Under the pieces are notes generated by a model. It saw only the letters and a program-made list of their open reading frames with translations. It ran no database searches and was not told the DNA's origin. 64,000 nucleotides of DNA, taken from positions 28,024,001-28,088,000 of the forward strand of contig CM075101.1 of the NCBI GenBank assembly GCA_037576195.1, in the 5' to 3' direction. This stretch comes from Phytoseiulus persimilis (Eukaryota > Arthropoda > Arachnida > Mesostigmata > Phytoseiidae). Each line of letters starts with the position of its first letter. Position 1 is the stretch's first letter. Positions 50,301 through 64,000 of the stretch are shown piece after piece. The translations under genes and the position numbers were made by a program.

Positions 50301-51529
50301 GGCTGCGTAGCGATGAGAGTCGGGCTCTCTCGAATCTGAGGCCATCGCTCCTCGGAAGGCTGACAATCTCGGGCTTGGAGTTTTGGAAGGAGAGCCCCAT
50401 ATCGAGTTTTCGAGGGTTCGTCATCGTCGATAGGCGATGCCAAAAGATGAGTTGAACTTTTCGAGCCAAGACAAGGACGAACTCGAAGCAAACATCGAGA
50501 GGCAACGGCGACAGACGATCCCTCCTCTTTTTCCGCCTCCATGCACAAATCGGCATGGGGGAAAAACGTGGAAAATGCTACTTCCCTGCGAGCAGAACGA
50601 AGCCCCGGGAGATAAAACTTGTGGATATTCCAGGAGTCGGGCAGCCTCATCAAAGCGAGAGAGCTTGACGCACAGTCAAGAGGATAATGAGAAAGCTAGA
50701 GCCAGGAAATATTTGGGAAACGCAATCTCGAACACAATTAGCAGACGGACTGCGACCCGACGACATTCGAGGAATAGAGAGCGCTACATATTCAAGGAGA
50801 AGAGCCCTTCCAGGAATATTCGGATTGATTCCCTAAGTGTTAGTTCGGGTCGGAAACGAGCCGATGTCAAACGAAACACCGCGGGCAATTTTCAAGAATC
50901 TCGCTGTGTTAGACAACCGTGAATATTTCGAGAGCTCCGAAGGAGCTCCAGGACAAGCGGATCCGTATATGTGGGAAGCTGTGGAGCAGCTCAAGATTTT
51001 CGCTCTAACGATCACTCCATCTGGCCTTGTGTGGGAAACTCTTTGGAAGCCAAGCTGCTGGCTCAATCGGTTCTCGAAACTGCTCGAGCAAAATCAATTC
51101 TCTATCAGATCCAGTCGTTCTCCCGGAAAGTCGAGGGGGAAGTTCTACGAGAAACAACTTGTCGGACCGGCCAAAATATTGTGCTGAAAGCCGGGAGAAG
51201 GCCCGGTGGAAACACACATCGCAGAAGCGGCCGAGCCAGAGAGAAGAGATAGACAGGACGATATCGCCTTGGGAGCGTTAATTCGTTCGTCGAGTTCGAG
51301 TCGAGCTTCAGCATCAACCCGACTTCCGACACCACTTTCAGGACCGAGCGCCTGTGGTGCGAGCAAGGAAGTGAGAGAGAACACCTACCAAGATGACCAT
51401 AGTGCAGTCCAAAATTTGCCGAGTTGGGCAGCACTGAGTTCAGAATTCAAGCAAAACTTTAATCCATTTGTCCGAGGCATCCAGTGCATCTGAATTATTC
51501 TGTCGGATCCGGCCGCGACGCGATTAATC

Positions 51530-51552
51530 ACACACGCGCACACACACACACA
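51530..51552. repeat. (CA)n microsatellite with a CGCG break
   Basis: cacacgcgcacacaca-type run on the plus strand. Confidence 0.9.
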
Positions 51553-54500
51553 GATTGGGCAACCCCTTCCGTCAACGGCTCCTCTCTGTCGTTTCTGGCT
51601 TGCAACGTCTGCCTGTTCTGTCCGATGCTTGAGACTGATAGCTTTGCTAACGGCTTCTCTCGTTCGTAGCTTCGTGCGTTCGCTCAGTCATTCCTTCTCG
51701 TCCCTCCAACTCGCCTGCCAGTCATACGGCCTGAGAGGAGGAAATATAGAGAAGGCCATGCCAGCAATAGTAACAACATAACATAGCCCTACGCTCACAG
51801 CTGAGCCGCAGTCATTCATGAACGAATCGAGATTTTTGTTTGGGTTTTCGTCCATTATCTGAGTTCAACCGGTGGTATCTAGCGCGTTTTATCGATAACT
51901 CCCGAGCTTAAATCCAACCCCAGAGAGAGGATTTCAGGCCTTGATCCTCTGGAATGACGTCATAGACTTTGGAGAATGGACTTTAGAGACGTCGAAGGCT
52001 GTCAGAGGAAGTCGTGTCCGCCGTGCGGATGAGCTGCCGCTCCTACAGGCCGTATCCAGCCCTTCCTGTGACGACGCTTTGAACAGATCTCAAAGTAACG
52101 CGATGAGGTTACCGTAACTTGATCGCCTTAGCAAACTCAGACCGAGGAACGCCAAACATCACACACAGGAGGACTCCTCCGCGCAACTGTGTTCAGATCG
52201 GGATGCAGAACTCGTTCGAGAGTCCCGCTGAAACTGAGCTCGAACCACACATAGGTCGGATCGACGTGATCTGATGAGCTGATTTTCTCGCAATGAAAAA
52301 GCTCCTCGGTTGAGATGGTTGAGGTAGATTGAATTTTGAATGCCCTCTCAGAGCGCTTCCTCGTCGGGAAGTTTCCTTCGTTAGGCATCGGTTTTGCACG
52401 AGCAAACGGCATCGGCAAACAGTCCCAACCGCTAACAGATGGGTCCTCATTGGAGTCGATCCCATTATTCAAAGCGTCACCAATTAGCTGCAAATTATAA
52501 TGAGGGGTCTTGAGCGCTGCAGACCAGGAGAACGCCCGGTGGCCAAGAGGCAGCAGAGCTCACCAAGGAAACTCCATCTCCCTCCATGTCTGATCTAGCT
52601 CTCAGCAACCGATGGGGACTCGAGATTCGCACACGCGAAACATCCCATTCAAGCGCCGGCAGTTGGGCCTTGCTCCCGGAACTGTCGTCGACACAGTCTC
52701 GAGTACTTTTTCCGCTGCTCTCAAAGTCTCAACCGAATTTCGTACTTATGCTGAGCAATCCTCATAAACTTTCGAAAGCGAAAACTCCTCAAAGGAAGCA
52801 GGTGACAGTGTCCATATTGAGCTCTGGGTAGATACACAGGAAGTTGCCGGTATGTTCCCGCACAACTTTTCGCAGCCATTGTACCGGTCTAATCTTCGTC
52901 TTGTTCGTGCTGGCTGCCGAGAGAGGAGTGAGTTCGTGCGATACGGCAGGCAGTTATGAACGGAGAGACATGAAGCGGGGACGGGGCCGACAGCCGAGCA
53001 AGACAGCTCAACATAACCGCGGCATTGTCGTAAATACTTGTTCCGGCGCGCTGACACTGAAACGAAATGAGCTCCACTCGGGTTCTGAGGAACACCGCGG
53101 GACCAGCTTGTCTCGATTTGTCTGAAGCTACCGCCGTTGTGCGTCTCCGACGTTCCGCATTTCTTCGCGAGCCCGCCCTATATGAGCGAATCCAACTCTC
53201 CGCCCGACGCCGTTGTTCCCCAGGATCACCGAAGTTCCGGTTCCAACTGGAGCTCGGAGAGACTCGCTCGCGTCGGAGCTGCCGCAAACGAGCCGAACCA
53301 TCTTCGAGATTCGCGAGCGAATGACCATCAGGCCTCGCGTCATTATTTACACGCTCCCGGATGTCACCGCGTAAGTCTGACAAGACAATACTGTTATGAA
53401 GGATGCGGCGCGGGTCAACGGCCCAACCAGCAAAGAAATATTTGAGGATTCGGCCTCAGTCATCCATCCAGGCCACCATCAGGTTGGTCATCCGGTGCGA
53501 GGGGTGCGGGCCGCCGGAAGCAGGCCCTCGCGCGATGAGAGCTAGCCGACATGGCGTCCGAGTGAACATCGCGGGCATCTTCTTCTCCGGATTGGAATCA
53601 TCTCAGTGTAGTTGTCCGAGCCTGAAACCACTCACGATCCATACGCACACCGGGAACGAAGTTGTGATTTACAAGCGTTCGTTTCGGATTACGTTCCTGA
53701 TCCAAACAGATTCTCTGGGATCGCGCGTCAGCTTAAGCTCGTGATGACGAAATTCAAATCGTGAACTATAAACAGTAACAAAACCAATCTGCTGACATCG
53801 GCTAGTCGAACTGGAGGAGTTCTTCCGTTGAGTGCCTCACAGGAAGAGAACATATATTTCACATCTTGTTGCACTGCTGGCTCTCTAAAATATCAGCGTG
53901 AGCCCCGAGTGAATTCCGCAGTACTCGAGTACGCATCGAGAATCTGAACGTCCGTAAACTGTACTGAGGATGGGCGGTCAGAACTCCCAGCGCCGGGTGG
54001 GGAACGTTCGTCCTCAAAGGCTTCCACAAGAATGTTCGCGAACAGAATGCGTCGGCGAGGTCTGTAATCCATCCACGAGAGTTTCTGTGCTTCGATTTGC
54101 ACTTTGGCGGGCCGAATCGAAAACGGGAAACAGGCAAAGGCAGGTGGAGGTCCTCGGAGTCACGGAACAACGGCCCACGGCGACCTCGAAGGGCCTTGCA
54201 GAAAACTGACGTCACTACAGGAAGTTCAAGGGATAGGTTGCGTCAAATTGCCTTCATTGTGAACTCGCCTGGAACCCACCCGGCGCTTGATCGGCTGTCG
54301 GAGAGAGCTTGTCTTTCGAAACTGAATCCTTACCCAAGCGCTCGCTGTCGTGGTCGTTATCTTAGTAATCGTGTAAGAGGGAGGAAGGCTAATTTTCCGC
54401 GAGCTGATAACGCGAACCTATACAGACTTTTTTCTCTGTTCTTCCTGCATTTTTGAATGGTGCGAAGATCCGCTGGAACTAGACGCTCCTGGACGTTGAC

Positions 54501-57500
54501 AACTGCTTCGATTAACGACGTCACGTATTTCGAGCACGTATCTCGGAAGGCCTCGAAACTAGCTCAGCGATCCGGAGCGGCGCCAATGGCGGATAGGAGG
54601 GGAGGGGGAACCGAAAGCAATGTCCAGAAAGGAGGGAAAATAGTCAGGGAACAGTGGAGCGGCGTCGAGCGCACCGAAGACTGCAGGAAGTTTGCTTGTC
54701 CGTAGGAGATTATTGCAGCAAAGAAAAGACTCGGTCGCGCTCTCTTCAGCCGTCACTCTGACAGAGAGGCCGCCCGACGGGCCGCCTCCGTTAAAGTGGA
54801 AACACCAAGTGAAGCGGAGATTTCCCAAAGATATTGAGTATCTTGACCCCACTGAGATGGCCCGAGTCCGATGCCCAACGTATCTTCCGGGGTCAGTTGC
54901 GCATTCAGGGGTTGACAGAACAGTTTCCGAGGAACTCGGATTCACCCGCAGGGACGACCACGAACAATCAGGCGTTCCTGATTGAGCCCCCACCTCAAGC
55001 AGCAATAACAGCTCCGAGCTCTCGGTCCCTCGTTTGGTGACTGGTTCGTTGATTGCGCAGCGGATACATCGCTAGAAGCCTTCTTGACGTTATTCACACA
55101 GGGTTACGAGTCGAATTCGGGAGCGGCATCGTCTCCTCCGACCTGGAGGGCGACCTAACGTATCTGAACGGCTGACTCAGACGCTACCGTTACGACGACA
55201 TATCTGCAGAAACCTTGTTCCGCTCGCTTACCGAGGATGGCAACGGAATGGTTAAGAGAGTTCGTCGACACTCACCTGGAAAAATAAGAAAAACAGATTA
55301 AGGACTTCCTGCATGCCCACATTGAAGGATAGCTTCCATGTTGGCAGGGGAATTAGGAGTCTCTCCCGTGCACATCCCAGGCTCCTCTTACCCCCGACAG
55401 TCTGGAAGTGCGCCCCGAGGAAACGCCCGCAATAACCCTCCCTTCGATATGTAATCCAATCTGGCGCAGAGTCTGGATGGTCTCGAAGTGGCGCTCAACG
55501 CGTGGGTTCTGTTTTGCTTATTGAGCTAGCGAGATCAGGTGCTACTCTCAAACATGTCCGAGCTCGCTCGTCGGCCGAATCGATGTGTCGGAATGAATTC
55601 GGAAACATTTCCATCCTCTCTCCGAATTCCGGAGGCCAACGCGAACGTTCGACGATGTAAACACTTGCAAACGCCGATTCTGCGCCCCCGATACATCGCT
55701 CAAACCGTCATAACTTACGCATCGACCCATACCTCAATAGGCTTGTACTGTCACAGAGGATTTATGACTTATTAACTGCTCGTAAAAAAACGAAGTAAGA
55801 TCTTGCAGGTATTCAAAACTGCCAGCTCGGCGTGTGTTCTCAGCGATCAGTTCTCAACGGTCCGAACTCCGAAGCAGACACACCACTGCCCTCCTTCGTT
55901 CGCTCGGCCTTCCCTTCTCAACGAGCCGTGTCTATGAGCATTCTGGTCTGGTACGATTCAATAAAAAATCTGAGAATACCCGAGACTTCTCCAATGCACA
56001 AAGACGACCCGAGACAGCCGTTGTTCGGGGCGCTGCACAAGAGCCTGGAGTGATGGAAGCAGGGTTAGTTGTTTAGTTTTTATGCGTTTCCATTAAGAAT
56101 AGCCTGTACCGCGATAACGAGCCGATGCAGTTTATGGTAAAGGCTGGCTATGTCAGCCTTCCGCTGGACGCCTCGCGTGTCGTACGCGGAAATAATGCGT
56201 TGTCACCGACACGGCAACGAGCATCTTTCCAGGGCTCCCGCCGGCTGAGGGCCGGCCAATGATGAAAACGATCTGATTTGCGGAGCTAGCCGAGGGGCCA
56301 TTCAGGGTAGACTGGCCGAACAACGAGCAACTCGCTGCATTCGGCAGCTAATCAAAGGATTTGTGGTTAAATAGAGTGCACGCATCGGTCCCGATCGTCG
56401 GCCTCGACGAGTGCTTCCGACATGCCCCGCGTCGCCAGACTCGCAAATTCGAGAACACGCCGAAGACACCTTCAGAGGGGAAGCTGCTAATGTACATATG
56501 TCATCGATCGAGCGAAATCGGGGAGGCCTCGCAACCACCTTCACGGCTGCAAACATAAAAACGTCGAAGGCAACGGCGTTCGCAGCGTGACATCCCTGCG
56601 GCAAACGGGGCGTGCTGTGCACTCGCTCTGCTCCCTATCGGTTCCGTAGTAACTCTTCGACCTAACACCGACGTCGGAGTCATCCCATCGTCGGTTTGGA
56701 AGCCGGAATTCATGCAAATCGACTCGAACACTCTAACAGTTACACTTCTCAACGGTTCATTGCCGTGCTCTTTCAAGGGGACATCACTCCTACAATACAG
56801 CCATATATATAATACACCATGGCGGGACCGGGTTCCGCGGCAACTGCGGCCAGTGAAGCCACTATCTTCTTATATCTCCAACCGAGTGTTTCTTGCGATT
56901 GAGTTTGGGCATGCTCATGTTGGTTTGTGTGCATGCATGCGCGAATGGATTCACAGTCGAGTTCGTTCGTGTCTCAGGGTGAGCGCGCAGCTGTGCATGT
57001 TCTCAATGAGTCCGAGTTAATTTCGGAACCGGCAGCTGACAGGCAGAAAGTTCATCTGGGTCGATGTTCATTTCGAGCGGCAGCTCGCTCAAAGCTTCCT
57101 GCGCCCCGGCTTCAGGATGACCCGATCCTGAAGCTCATATTTGCCAACAGAAGCAAACGATGATTCCCGCGAACAGCTCCATTCCGTTATGGCTTTGTTA
57201 AAATATTCACAGCGTCCAGCTCCAGAAAGGGCAGGCGATTCGCGCGGCGGCGGCGCCGCTGTTGAGATTAGGCTGAGTCAGCGAAGTGGGCGCCGCTCAT
57301 CCGCGAGGCGATGGCCAAGTAGAAATACATCTCTCGCTTCGGCCGGTCACCTCATTCCCGTACCGTCGTCTAGTTACGAGCTCTCAGGTTTTCCCAGCTC
57401 CTGATCCGCCATTCATTGCCTCTCCCCACTCCGCTCGCTTGTTGTCAGAGCGAGGAACGCTGACGCAATATTAAAGGTCAGTCAGGCACGGACACTGAGT

Positions 57501-60500
57501 CTCTCTTCCCGTGGAGCAGCAATAACAACATCCACTCGCCGGTCCAAGATGCCGTGAATTATCATAGTTGCTGTTACGCTCTCAAAATGATTAATCCCCG
57601 TTGGATGGCCCTCGATCTTCCGCTTCGTTGCCGGTAATTCTGCTGTGGCCTTGCGGCTTCGACTGGACTCGACTGCCTAACTTTCTGTCCGAGCAAACAC
57701 TCGCGCACGTACCCCTTCGTGGACGAATGTGCAAACTCGTGGTCGGTAACAATGGCTGCTCGCTTGAACAAACGAACACACACTCGCGCACATGGACATT
57801 GTGGCCTCCCGAAAGTGGCGGCCGGCGCAAAGCTCGCAGTCTACATAAGTCGCGAGCAGCCCGCCGCCGGCCCCTGCGTTTCAGTCGAATCCATCAAAGC
57901 TATCAGATACAGAAGCCGTCCAAGCGTTCGCGCATCTCGGTCGTTAGCACTTTGCTGTAGCGGTGCATTTCGATGCCGAGAACTCCGAAAGACGACCCTG
58001 GATGCGAGCTGGCTAGCTCTGGAAATGACATACATTTCATAGATAGACGCCGAAGTCTCCAGGGACGCCCGGCAGAAAACATGTCCAAGTAACTGGGGGT
58101 GGGAAATAAAGAGCGACAAGCTGGCAAGGAGTGGAGCAGGACGATATGGAAGCTTTCAGTGATGGGAGGGGGAAGGGGCGGAAGGGACATCACACGGATA
58201 GAGTGAGCGAACGATCCACCATCTCAGACTGTCAGGAAATTCTGTTGGAGTGTCTGCGAAAACCGTGAGTCGACTGATTCCCCGCACGATTCTGCGACCC
58301 ACCCATGTGCTCTTGGGAGACGAATTCGTTTGTGAGAAGTTACGCGACGGGCGAATCCTTTTTTCTCCTCGAATGTGCACGATCACGAGTCGAAGATGTC
58401 TGAGCAAGAGGAGAAGCTGGCGAACTGTGAGCTCGGCCAAGGGGCAGAGGCAAAACCACACGAGAAAGCGAGGGGCTATCTGGGATACACAGCACGTCAC
58501 CTCGTCTTTCGAACTCTGCTCCTGTCTTCCTTAATTGCTTTGAACCTGGAGAATTGGAGATTGTATGCAAAGCGGAGTCGGCCTCATTCGTAGCAACACC
58601 TGACCCCTCAGAATGACTCTGCACATGGAGCGCGCTGTCGACGGTGGTCGTTCACACCACCATAACGTTCAACGAGCACTGTTGCTGCCGCCGCAATCGA
58701 TTGGAAACCAATCCTGCCAGATCTCATGGACTCGTGGCGGTGGAAGTCAGAGACTGCGTTCTCGAGCCTTCCCAGTCCGGCGTGCGCCAGCTGAACTCGG
58801 ACTAAATCACATCGTGTGCTTCCCGGCTCGTGCGCGAGAGAACTCAAACGGTTGGGTTTATAGGAGCACCTACGCCCAACTACGCAGTATGAGTCTCGGT
58901 TGAGACTCCGGGAGAACACTATTCCTGATGCCTAGCCAGTTGAACAACTCCGCTCGAGTCAATTTGCGAATCGCAAGCCATCATTTATCCAGCCGGATAT
59001 TGAGACTCTGTGCTGCTCCCGTTCAGGCAGCATATCCGCTATTTACATATCGGGAACAACAATTTATCTAACAGCAAGCTCTGAACACCTCGCAACGAGC
59101 TCTATTACGTACTGAGACTCGGCTGACACCGATTTCGCAACGGAATGCCTCACCAGCCTTTGAGGAACTCGAGTGAATAGACCCTTCACAAAGGACACAA
59201 TACAGTTCTACGAGTATCACATCAACATTACAGTTCCTCCTTGTCCTCCACCGAGCTTGAGGATCTTCTGTCCAGAGCTCGCGTACAACGGGTCATCTGC
59301 GCTATCTTTATCGGCTTCCCTCTCTCGTTTAACCCGCAGCTCCCAAAATACTCCCAAAGCCCGCGACCTCAAGTGGCAGGGTATCTCGCTTGCAAGGACC
59401 TTGTTTCGGCCACGGCTTCGGATTTTCACCGTCAAAAGCTCGGAGACTTCGAGTCGTTAGGCCGAAAGATTTCTATCCGAATCGTTTTGCTTCGATCCTT
59501 CCGGTGCAGCAACTTCCGCATCTTCTGACGACGTTGCTCGTCCTGAAGGTCGCAGGTTGCAAGCTCAGTACTGTGAGAGATCACTGCGGGTTTGATTGGA
59601 ACCGTGCGGGCTGAGTTCTCGATTCGCAAGTCTCACAAAAAGCTCGGTGTTTCTAGGTATCCAATGGTGGGCCTTCTCCTGAACGACGACCGACTTAGAA
59701 CGAGCCCGAAGTCACGCGCCCGATACTCATGGCCCATAAGTCATAAAACTGTTACCGTCTTTAGGACACGCAAACGACGGTATCATTTGTAACGGCAGCT
59801 CCGACGTACCCGGGTGCCCTCAGGCAGAAAAAAAAAACGCATTCGAGAAAAATCTCCTTCTTGGCAGCTCTGAATCAAATTTTTTTTTAACTAACAGCAT
59901 CGCGCCCGCCCCGCCATGCGATCGAGTCGGCGATGTTCTCGGAACCGAACGGAAATACGGCACACAATACGTGTCCAGACTCTCGTTGTTCCCGTACAGC
60001 ACGGCTGGTTTCGTTAGGACAATCGGAACCACAAAAACGTATTCTAGAGTTCGTCTCGAGAAATTCCACTTCGTGTAACGGAAGACGCCGCTGACCGGTG
60101 GACACCCGTATCGACGGTGGCGGAATGAGCCGCGGAGGAGTTTATTTGTAGGATCGAATGTCGATATATGTGGTCTTTTGTCGGAGCAGGATTTGGCTGC
60201 ACATTATTCTGGAAACAGCGGTCCCGGATCTCGGGGCTCCAGTCGTGTGTATCGACCGGGGTCAGCGTCCGCATCAGATGTTGTTCTGATGCGAGATGTG
60301 CAAAGCATGAACGTAGCATGAGCGAAGCCGTTCCCCTTGAGTCTTCCAGAGAACGACGGTCGATTCTCTCCTGTCCCGTTAGATTTTTAGTTTACGGTCT
60401 GTTTTATATGTTTCGCTCTTTCACGCGCCCATTCAGACCCCTCCGTTGACTCTCTCGCGCACGCTCCTTCGTGCTTCTTTTGACTTTGCCCGAGCTTGAG

Positions 60501-63500
60501 GCCAGCGGCGTTGACACGAAGATCTAGACTTTCCGCGAGCTCTGCGCTTGGAAGGGAGCTTGCCGTTAATGGCGTCGGGCACATTCCCTCGGCATTTCGC
60601 CCGCTTCCTCCCTTCCTGACCGATATCGGGTCATTCCCGAAGGGTCGTTGGTGAGGCCCTGAAGGCATCCGTTGAAATAGTTTGCCGTGCGTACTCTACG
60701 CAATTAGCACTGACGAACGAAACGAATCGACCGAGCTTTCCTTGATCGCCTGCCCTTTCGGACTCCTCTCCCTCGTTCCGTCGTCGTCTTCAGAATCATT
60801 TCGTTCACTGCGTCCCAGTATTCGATACGGCTTTACCTGAAGTCGCCTGCCCTCCCCTCGTGAGCAACCCCTTTTTTCAACTGTCTGTTCGACCGTAATG
60901 CCACCTGCAACGGGTGACCAGGTGGAACACAATGATTCCTAGACGTGTGACGTAAAGTACAAGATCCTGCAGAGAGAATGGCAGAATATGTTGATGGCCG
61001 AGCTCATGGTTCCGAGGCCTTGGCCGGATAGCTACTTGTTGGTTCTTATCACAAGCTATTGTTCTTAACGGAACGGGCCGGACGCGGAGCGGTGGAAGTG
61101 GTGGGCAACGAGAGAGCAAAGCGAGCCAATCTGTTGGTTCGCCTTTTTGTTGACTCGAGAAACTTGTCCGTCGGAGTCTTGCTACTTCAAGCTCCTTCTC
61201 TCCCTCTCCGAAGTTAATTCTCAGCCATGGCGGAACGGCGTTTCCAGAGCTGCGCTGCCCCCAATTGTTGGGCATCTCTCTCCGACACTCCTCCACTCGG
61301 CGACTGTCCAATCAACAGGAAAATCGAATTCAAGGTTGACGGCGTTTGAGGCGAACCAAATATGAATGAGCACGCAGTACTGCCGCGGTGAAACTTCTGT
61401 CAGGAATCGGCGATGGTCTGAGCTTCCTAAAAGAAGTTCCCCATCTGGAACCAGTTCATCATGAACGCTTACTTGTACTCCCTCCCGAGTGTTATTGTTG
61501 GAGAGGATCACCGAATTCGTGAGAATGAAATGGTGCTAAGGAAGCGGGGCGCTCCATCTCTCGGTGTGGGCTCCTTTCTGAGCATCCATTGCGCAGTGAA
61601 CGATGCGTCTGCAGAGCGCCTCGGACAGATCGATTTGGATTCCGTCTCAACCTTGCACCCCGAACTCTCTCGACCCATCATCCGTTCCTCCTGTGAGCCT
61701 GCTCATGATATTGAAAATCATGGAGGCTCGGCGGTGACTCCACGCACGTTCGAAAAGGCGGATTCAGGTTTGACATCCGCGCGGAAATGGATTCGCGATT
61801 CGGAGGAGGGCGCTCATTCGAAACTAGCCCAGCCCGGGGACCTCGAGAACGCCCTGTATGAATTGTGGACGATAATGACGCAGGGATTTCTGCATTGGAG
61901 CTGATAAAGATGTTTTATCGAATCGGAGAGATTTCCGCCGAGTTTCAATCGCGCTCAGGAATTCAGTCATCAAAGGAATGCCTTTCGAGCGGCGCAAGCC
62001 GACTCCGTGTTCCGGAGCCAGCTCGGGCTTCTCGCGTGCGTCGCGGAGCAGCATTCCGATTTTCCGGCAAAGCCGCGCGGAAACCAGCCGCTCGACTACT
62101 GTAATTAATATCAATGAAAAGGCGTAGCCAGCCGAGCCTCGGGAGACTCCCGCGGCTTTAACAAACTTCGCCGCTCGCGCGATTCGAGGGCCGCCGTCGA
62201 CACACGATGACCGTCAAATGCCGTCGACAGCCGACCACCGTGCTCGCGAGCACATACATGGTATGCGCGGCGCGTTTGCTCGGGATCGCCCGTGACTCTA
62301 TCGCTGTCAAGTAAACTGTTACGATCAACATCATACAGGGCGCCGTCGACGGTGTTCTGTCACGGAAGTTAGTCTTTGCGGATGTGACGTTAGCGCTTTT
62401 GAATTCCCGAGAGGCGGGCTGCTGTTCGCGCAGCAGACTAGTCTGATACATTGTCTTCAGTTGGTGCAGGCCTGGTGTTCTGTCGAGGACGGTGATCTCG
62501 CGGGACAGGGATTCATTCATCTCAAGTTCCGTCGTAGAATCCCGTGCTGATGTCGACGAGGAGTTTGTACGCACGTTCTTTCTCAGAGGTGACCGGTGGC
62601 ACGACCGCGGTTTCCACGAGGGGAGCCCTGGGAAGCATCTCCAGAGAGTCCAGTCGCCGCTCAGGAACCTAAACTTTCGCAGTCAGGTGTCCGGGGGTGG
62701 CAGTTCCGTAGTTCTCGGTGCGAATGAGAATACCGTAGAACTCCAGCTCGGATCGTTCAATTCAGCAGAGACTGAACCGTTTCCCGCGCGACGCGCTCCA
62801 TTTCAGCCCCGTAGACGGCCGTTACCGGGGATTCTTTCATTTCTTATTATCAGAAGATCAGTCCGATAGGGAAATGATTCCGCCAACCCTCGCCCTGATT
62901 GCCTCTGGTCGGAGGATTTCTGGATTTAAGGAGCCGGTTCGCGATCCTTCGACAACTGCTTTCCCTGATTTCCGAAAGGATACTGGTCTCTGAAGAGAAT
63001 CAGACTGGAAATGATGGGGTTGAAGTCCTCAAACAGAGTATGAACTCATCTCCCAGAACACTCCTCTTACAGAGAGATCACGTCCCAGACGACTGCGGCG
63101 ACGGATTCGGAACAGTCCTTCCCCCGATACCCCTTGACTTTAGGGTGTCTTCCGATGCCCGATCCGGCCGCCTCGAAACGATTGTCCCACTCCTCGGGAA
63201 GTCATTCAGAGAGGTGCAAGCTATAATGCATCTGTATCAGGCTCGCAGAGGGGGCGGACCGGTCCCCTCATCTGAGTTGGAACGAACTCGGAGAGCCCGT
63301 GGCACCGAGAGAAGATTTCGTTTGTCCGGCGAGCGATCAGGGAAACCCTCTCAGGATGTGGCGGAATGCCTGAACCGACCCCCGGAGGCGGCCATCGGGT
63401 TTGGATCATGCGTCGCGGGCGCAAAGACTAGACCTCAGATCCAAGGGTTCAGCGTAGTTCTCAGAATACAAATAAGTCGCACAGGTAGGACACTCCGGCA

Positions 63501-64000
63501 GAATTCCAAGATTGGTGCATCGGAAGAGATTCTCCCATAAGATCGACGATTCCGTTCAAAGGGGAAGCCAGTCTACACGATGGCACTTGCGATGCAGATA
63601 TCGCACTCCGGGCTTGATTGAGAAAGAGAGAGAGATGAATCAGCTCTTTGCGAAGCGAGCTCTCCCGGGAGAGAGCTGTAACCCTTCAAACCGTGGCTTG
63701 ACCTTGATCTTGGTCAATGACTCCAGAAGAGCCGCGTTCCCAGGAACAAAGTTCCATGTTGATTTCCCCGCGACTGTTCCCTTGGGCAGGTTACTGTCGG
63801 CTTCCTCTGTTGAGGAAGTGCCAGGCTGATCACTGTGCCCGATTCGCGAGCCGCGCTGACAATGCCGTCGAATAGGGACTTCATACCTACTCTCAGAATC
63901 TCCTCGGTCACTCATTTCACCAACAAAGCGAAAGTCAAGCCATCAAAGCCCTTCACTTGTGTTGGCTTCCTAGGGCTGATGAAGCGAACCCGTCGATTCG

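Larger units (their letters stand above)
37178..64000. other. 27 kb without a supported gene
   Basis: Probably a long 5' intron, an upstream regulatory region, or intergenic DNA. Stop-free stretches of 100-213 codons are scattered on both strands (for example 38263-38730 minus, 50437-50922 plus, 62899-63540 plus), but no domain could be named. Short exons of the RhoGEF 5' end may be hidden here. Simple repeats are listed separately. Confidence 0.5.

Noticed and set aside
1..64000. CRISPR arrays, bacterial operons, tRNA or rRNA genes, intact transposons
   Set aside because: No regularly spaced direct repeats, no tRNA B-box with matching A-box seen by eye, no rRNA signature, no transposase or reverse-transcriptase motif recognised.

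Overview
The window looks like genomic DNA from an animal with a compact, intron-rich genome. GC is near 50 percent, introns are spliceosomal and mostly about 0.1 to 4 kb, and there are many short simple repeats. No bacterial operons, CRISPR arrays, tRNAs or rRNAs were seen. Together with the insect/chelicerate-like divergence of the one recognisable protein, an arthropod, perhaps a mite, is my guess. The species is inference only.

The dominant feature is one large gene on the minus strand, read from right to left. I could join 28 exons from 35813 down to a stop codon at 6677. Each junction has GT..AG sites and reading phase is kept throughout, giving about 1762 residues. The encoded domains in order are a Ser/Pro-rich linker, a C1 zinc finger (exon 9), a second Ser-rich linker, a Dbl-homology (DH) RhoGEF domain (exons 14-19), a PH domain (exons 19-21), a post-PH helix, a long Gln/Glu-rich coiled coil (exons 25-27), and a low-complexity tail with 12 consecutive His and several Gln runs. 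This is the architecture of the Lbc subfamily of Rho guanine-nucleotide exchange factors (AKAP13, ARHGEF28/p190RhoGEF, ARHGEF2). Two candidate exons at 36357-37036 would add an ankyrin-like repeat, as in the N-termini of AKAP13 and ARHGEF28. The true 5' end and promoter are not resolved.

Layout: 1-2516 holds nothing recognisable. 2517-3618 holds a tentative plus-strand gene of unknown function that converges on the RhoGEF. 3619-6676 is the 3' flank or 3'UTR of the RhoGEF. 6677-35813 is the RhoGEF exons and introns. 36.3-37.1 kb holds candidate 5' exons. 37.2-64 kb is 27 kb without a gene I can support: probably a long 5' intron or intergenic DNA, with simple repeats and scattered long open frames that cannot be told from chance by eye.

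No new biological system is evident. The more unusual points are the His/Gln-rich tail of the GEF, a coding-like segment in the wrong frame between exons 22 and 23, and a few unexplained open segments listed as findings.
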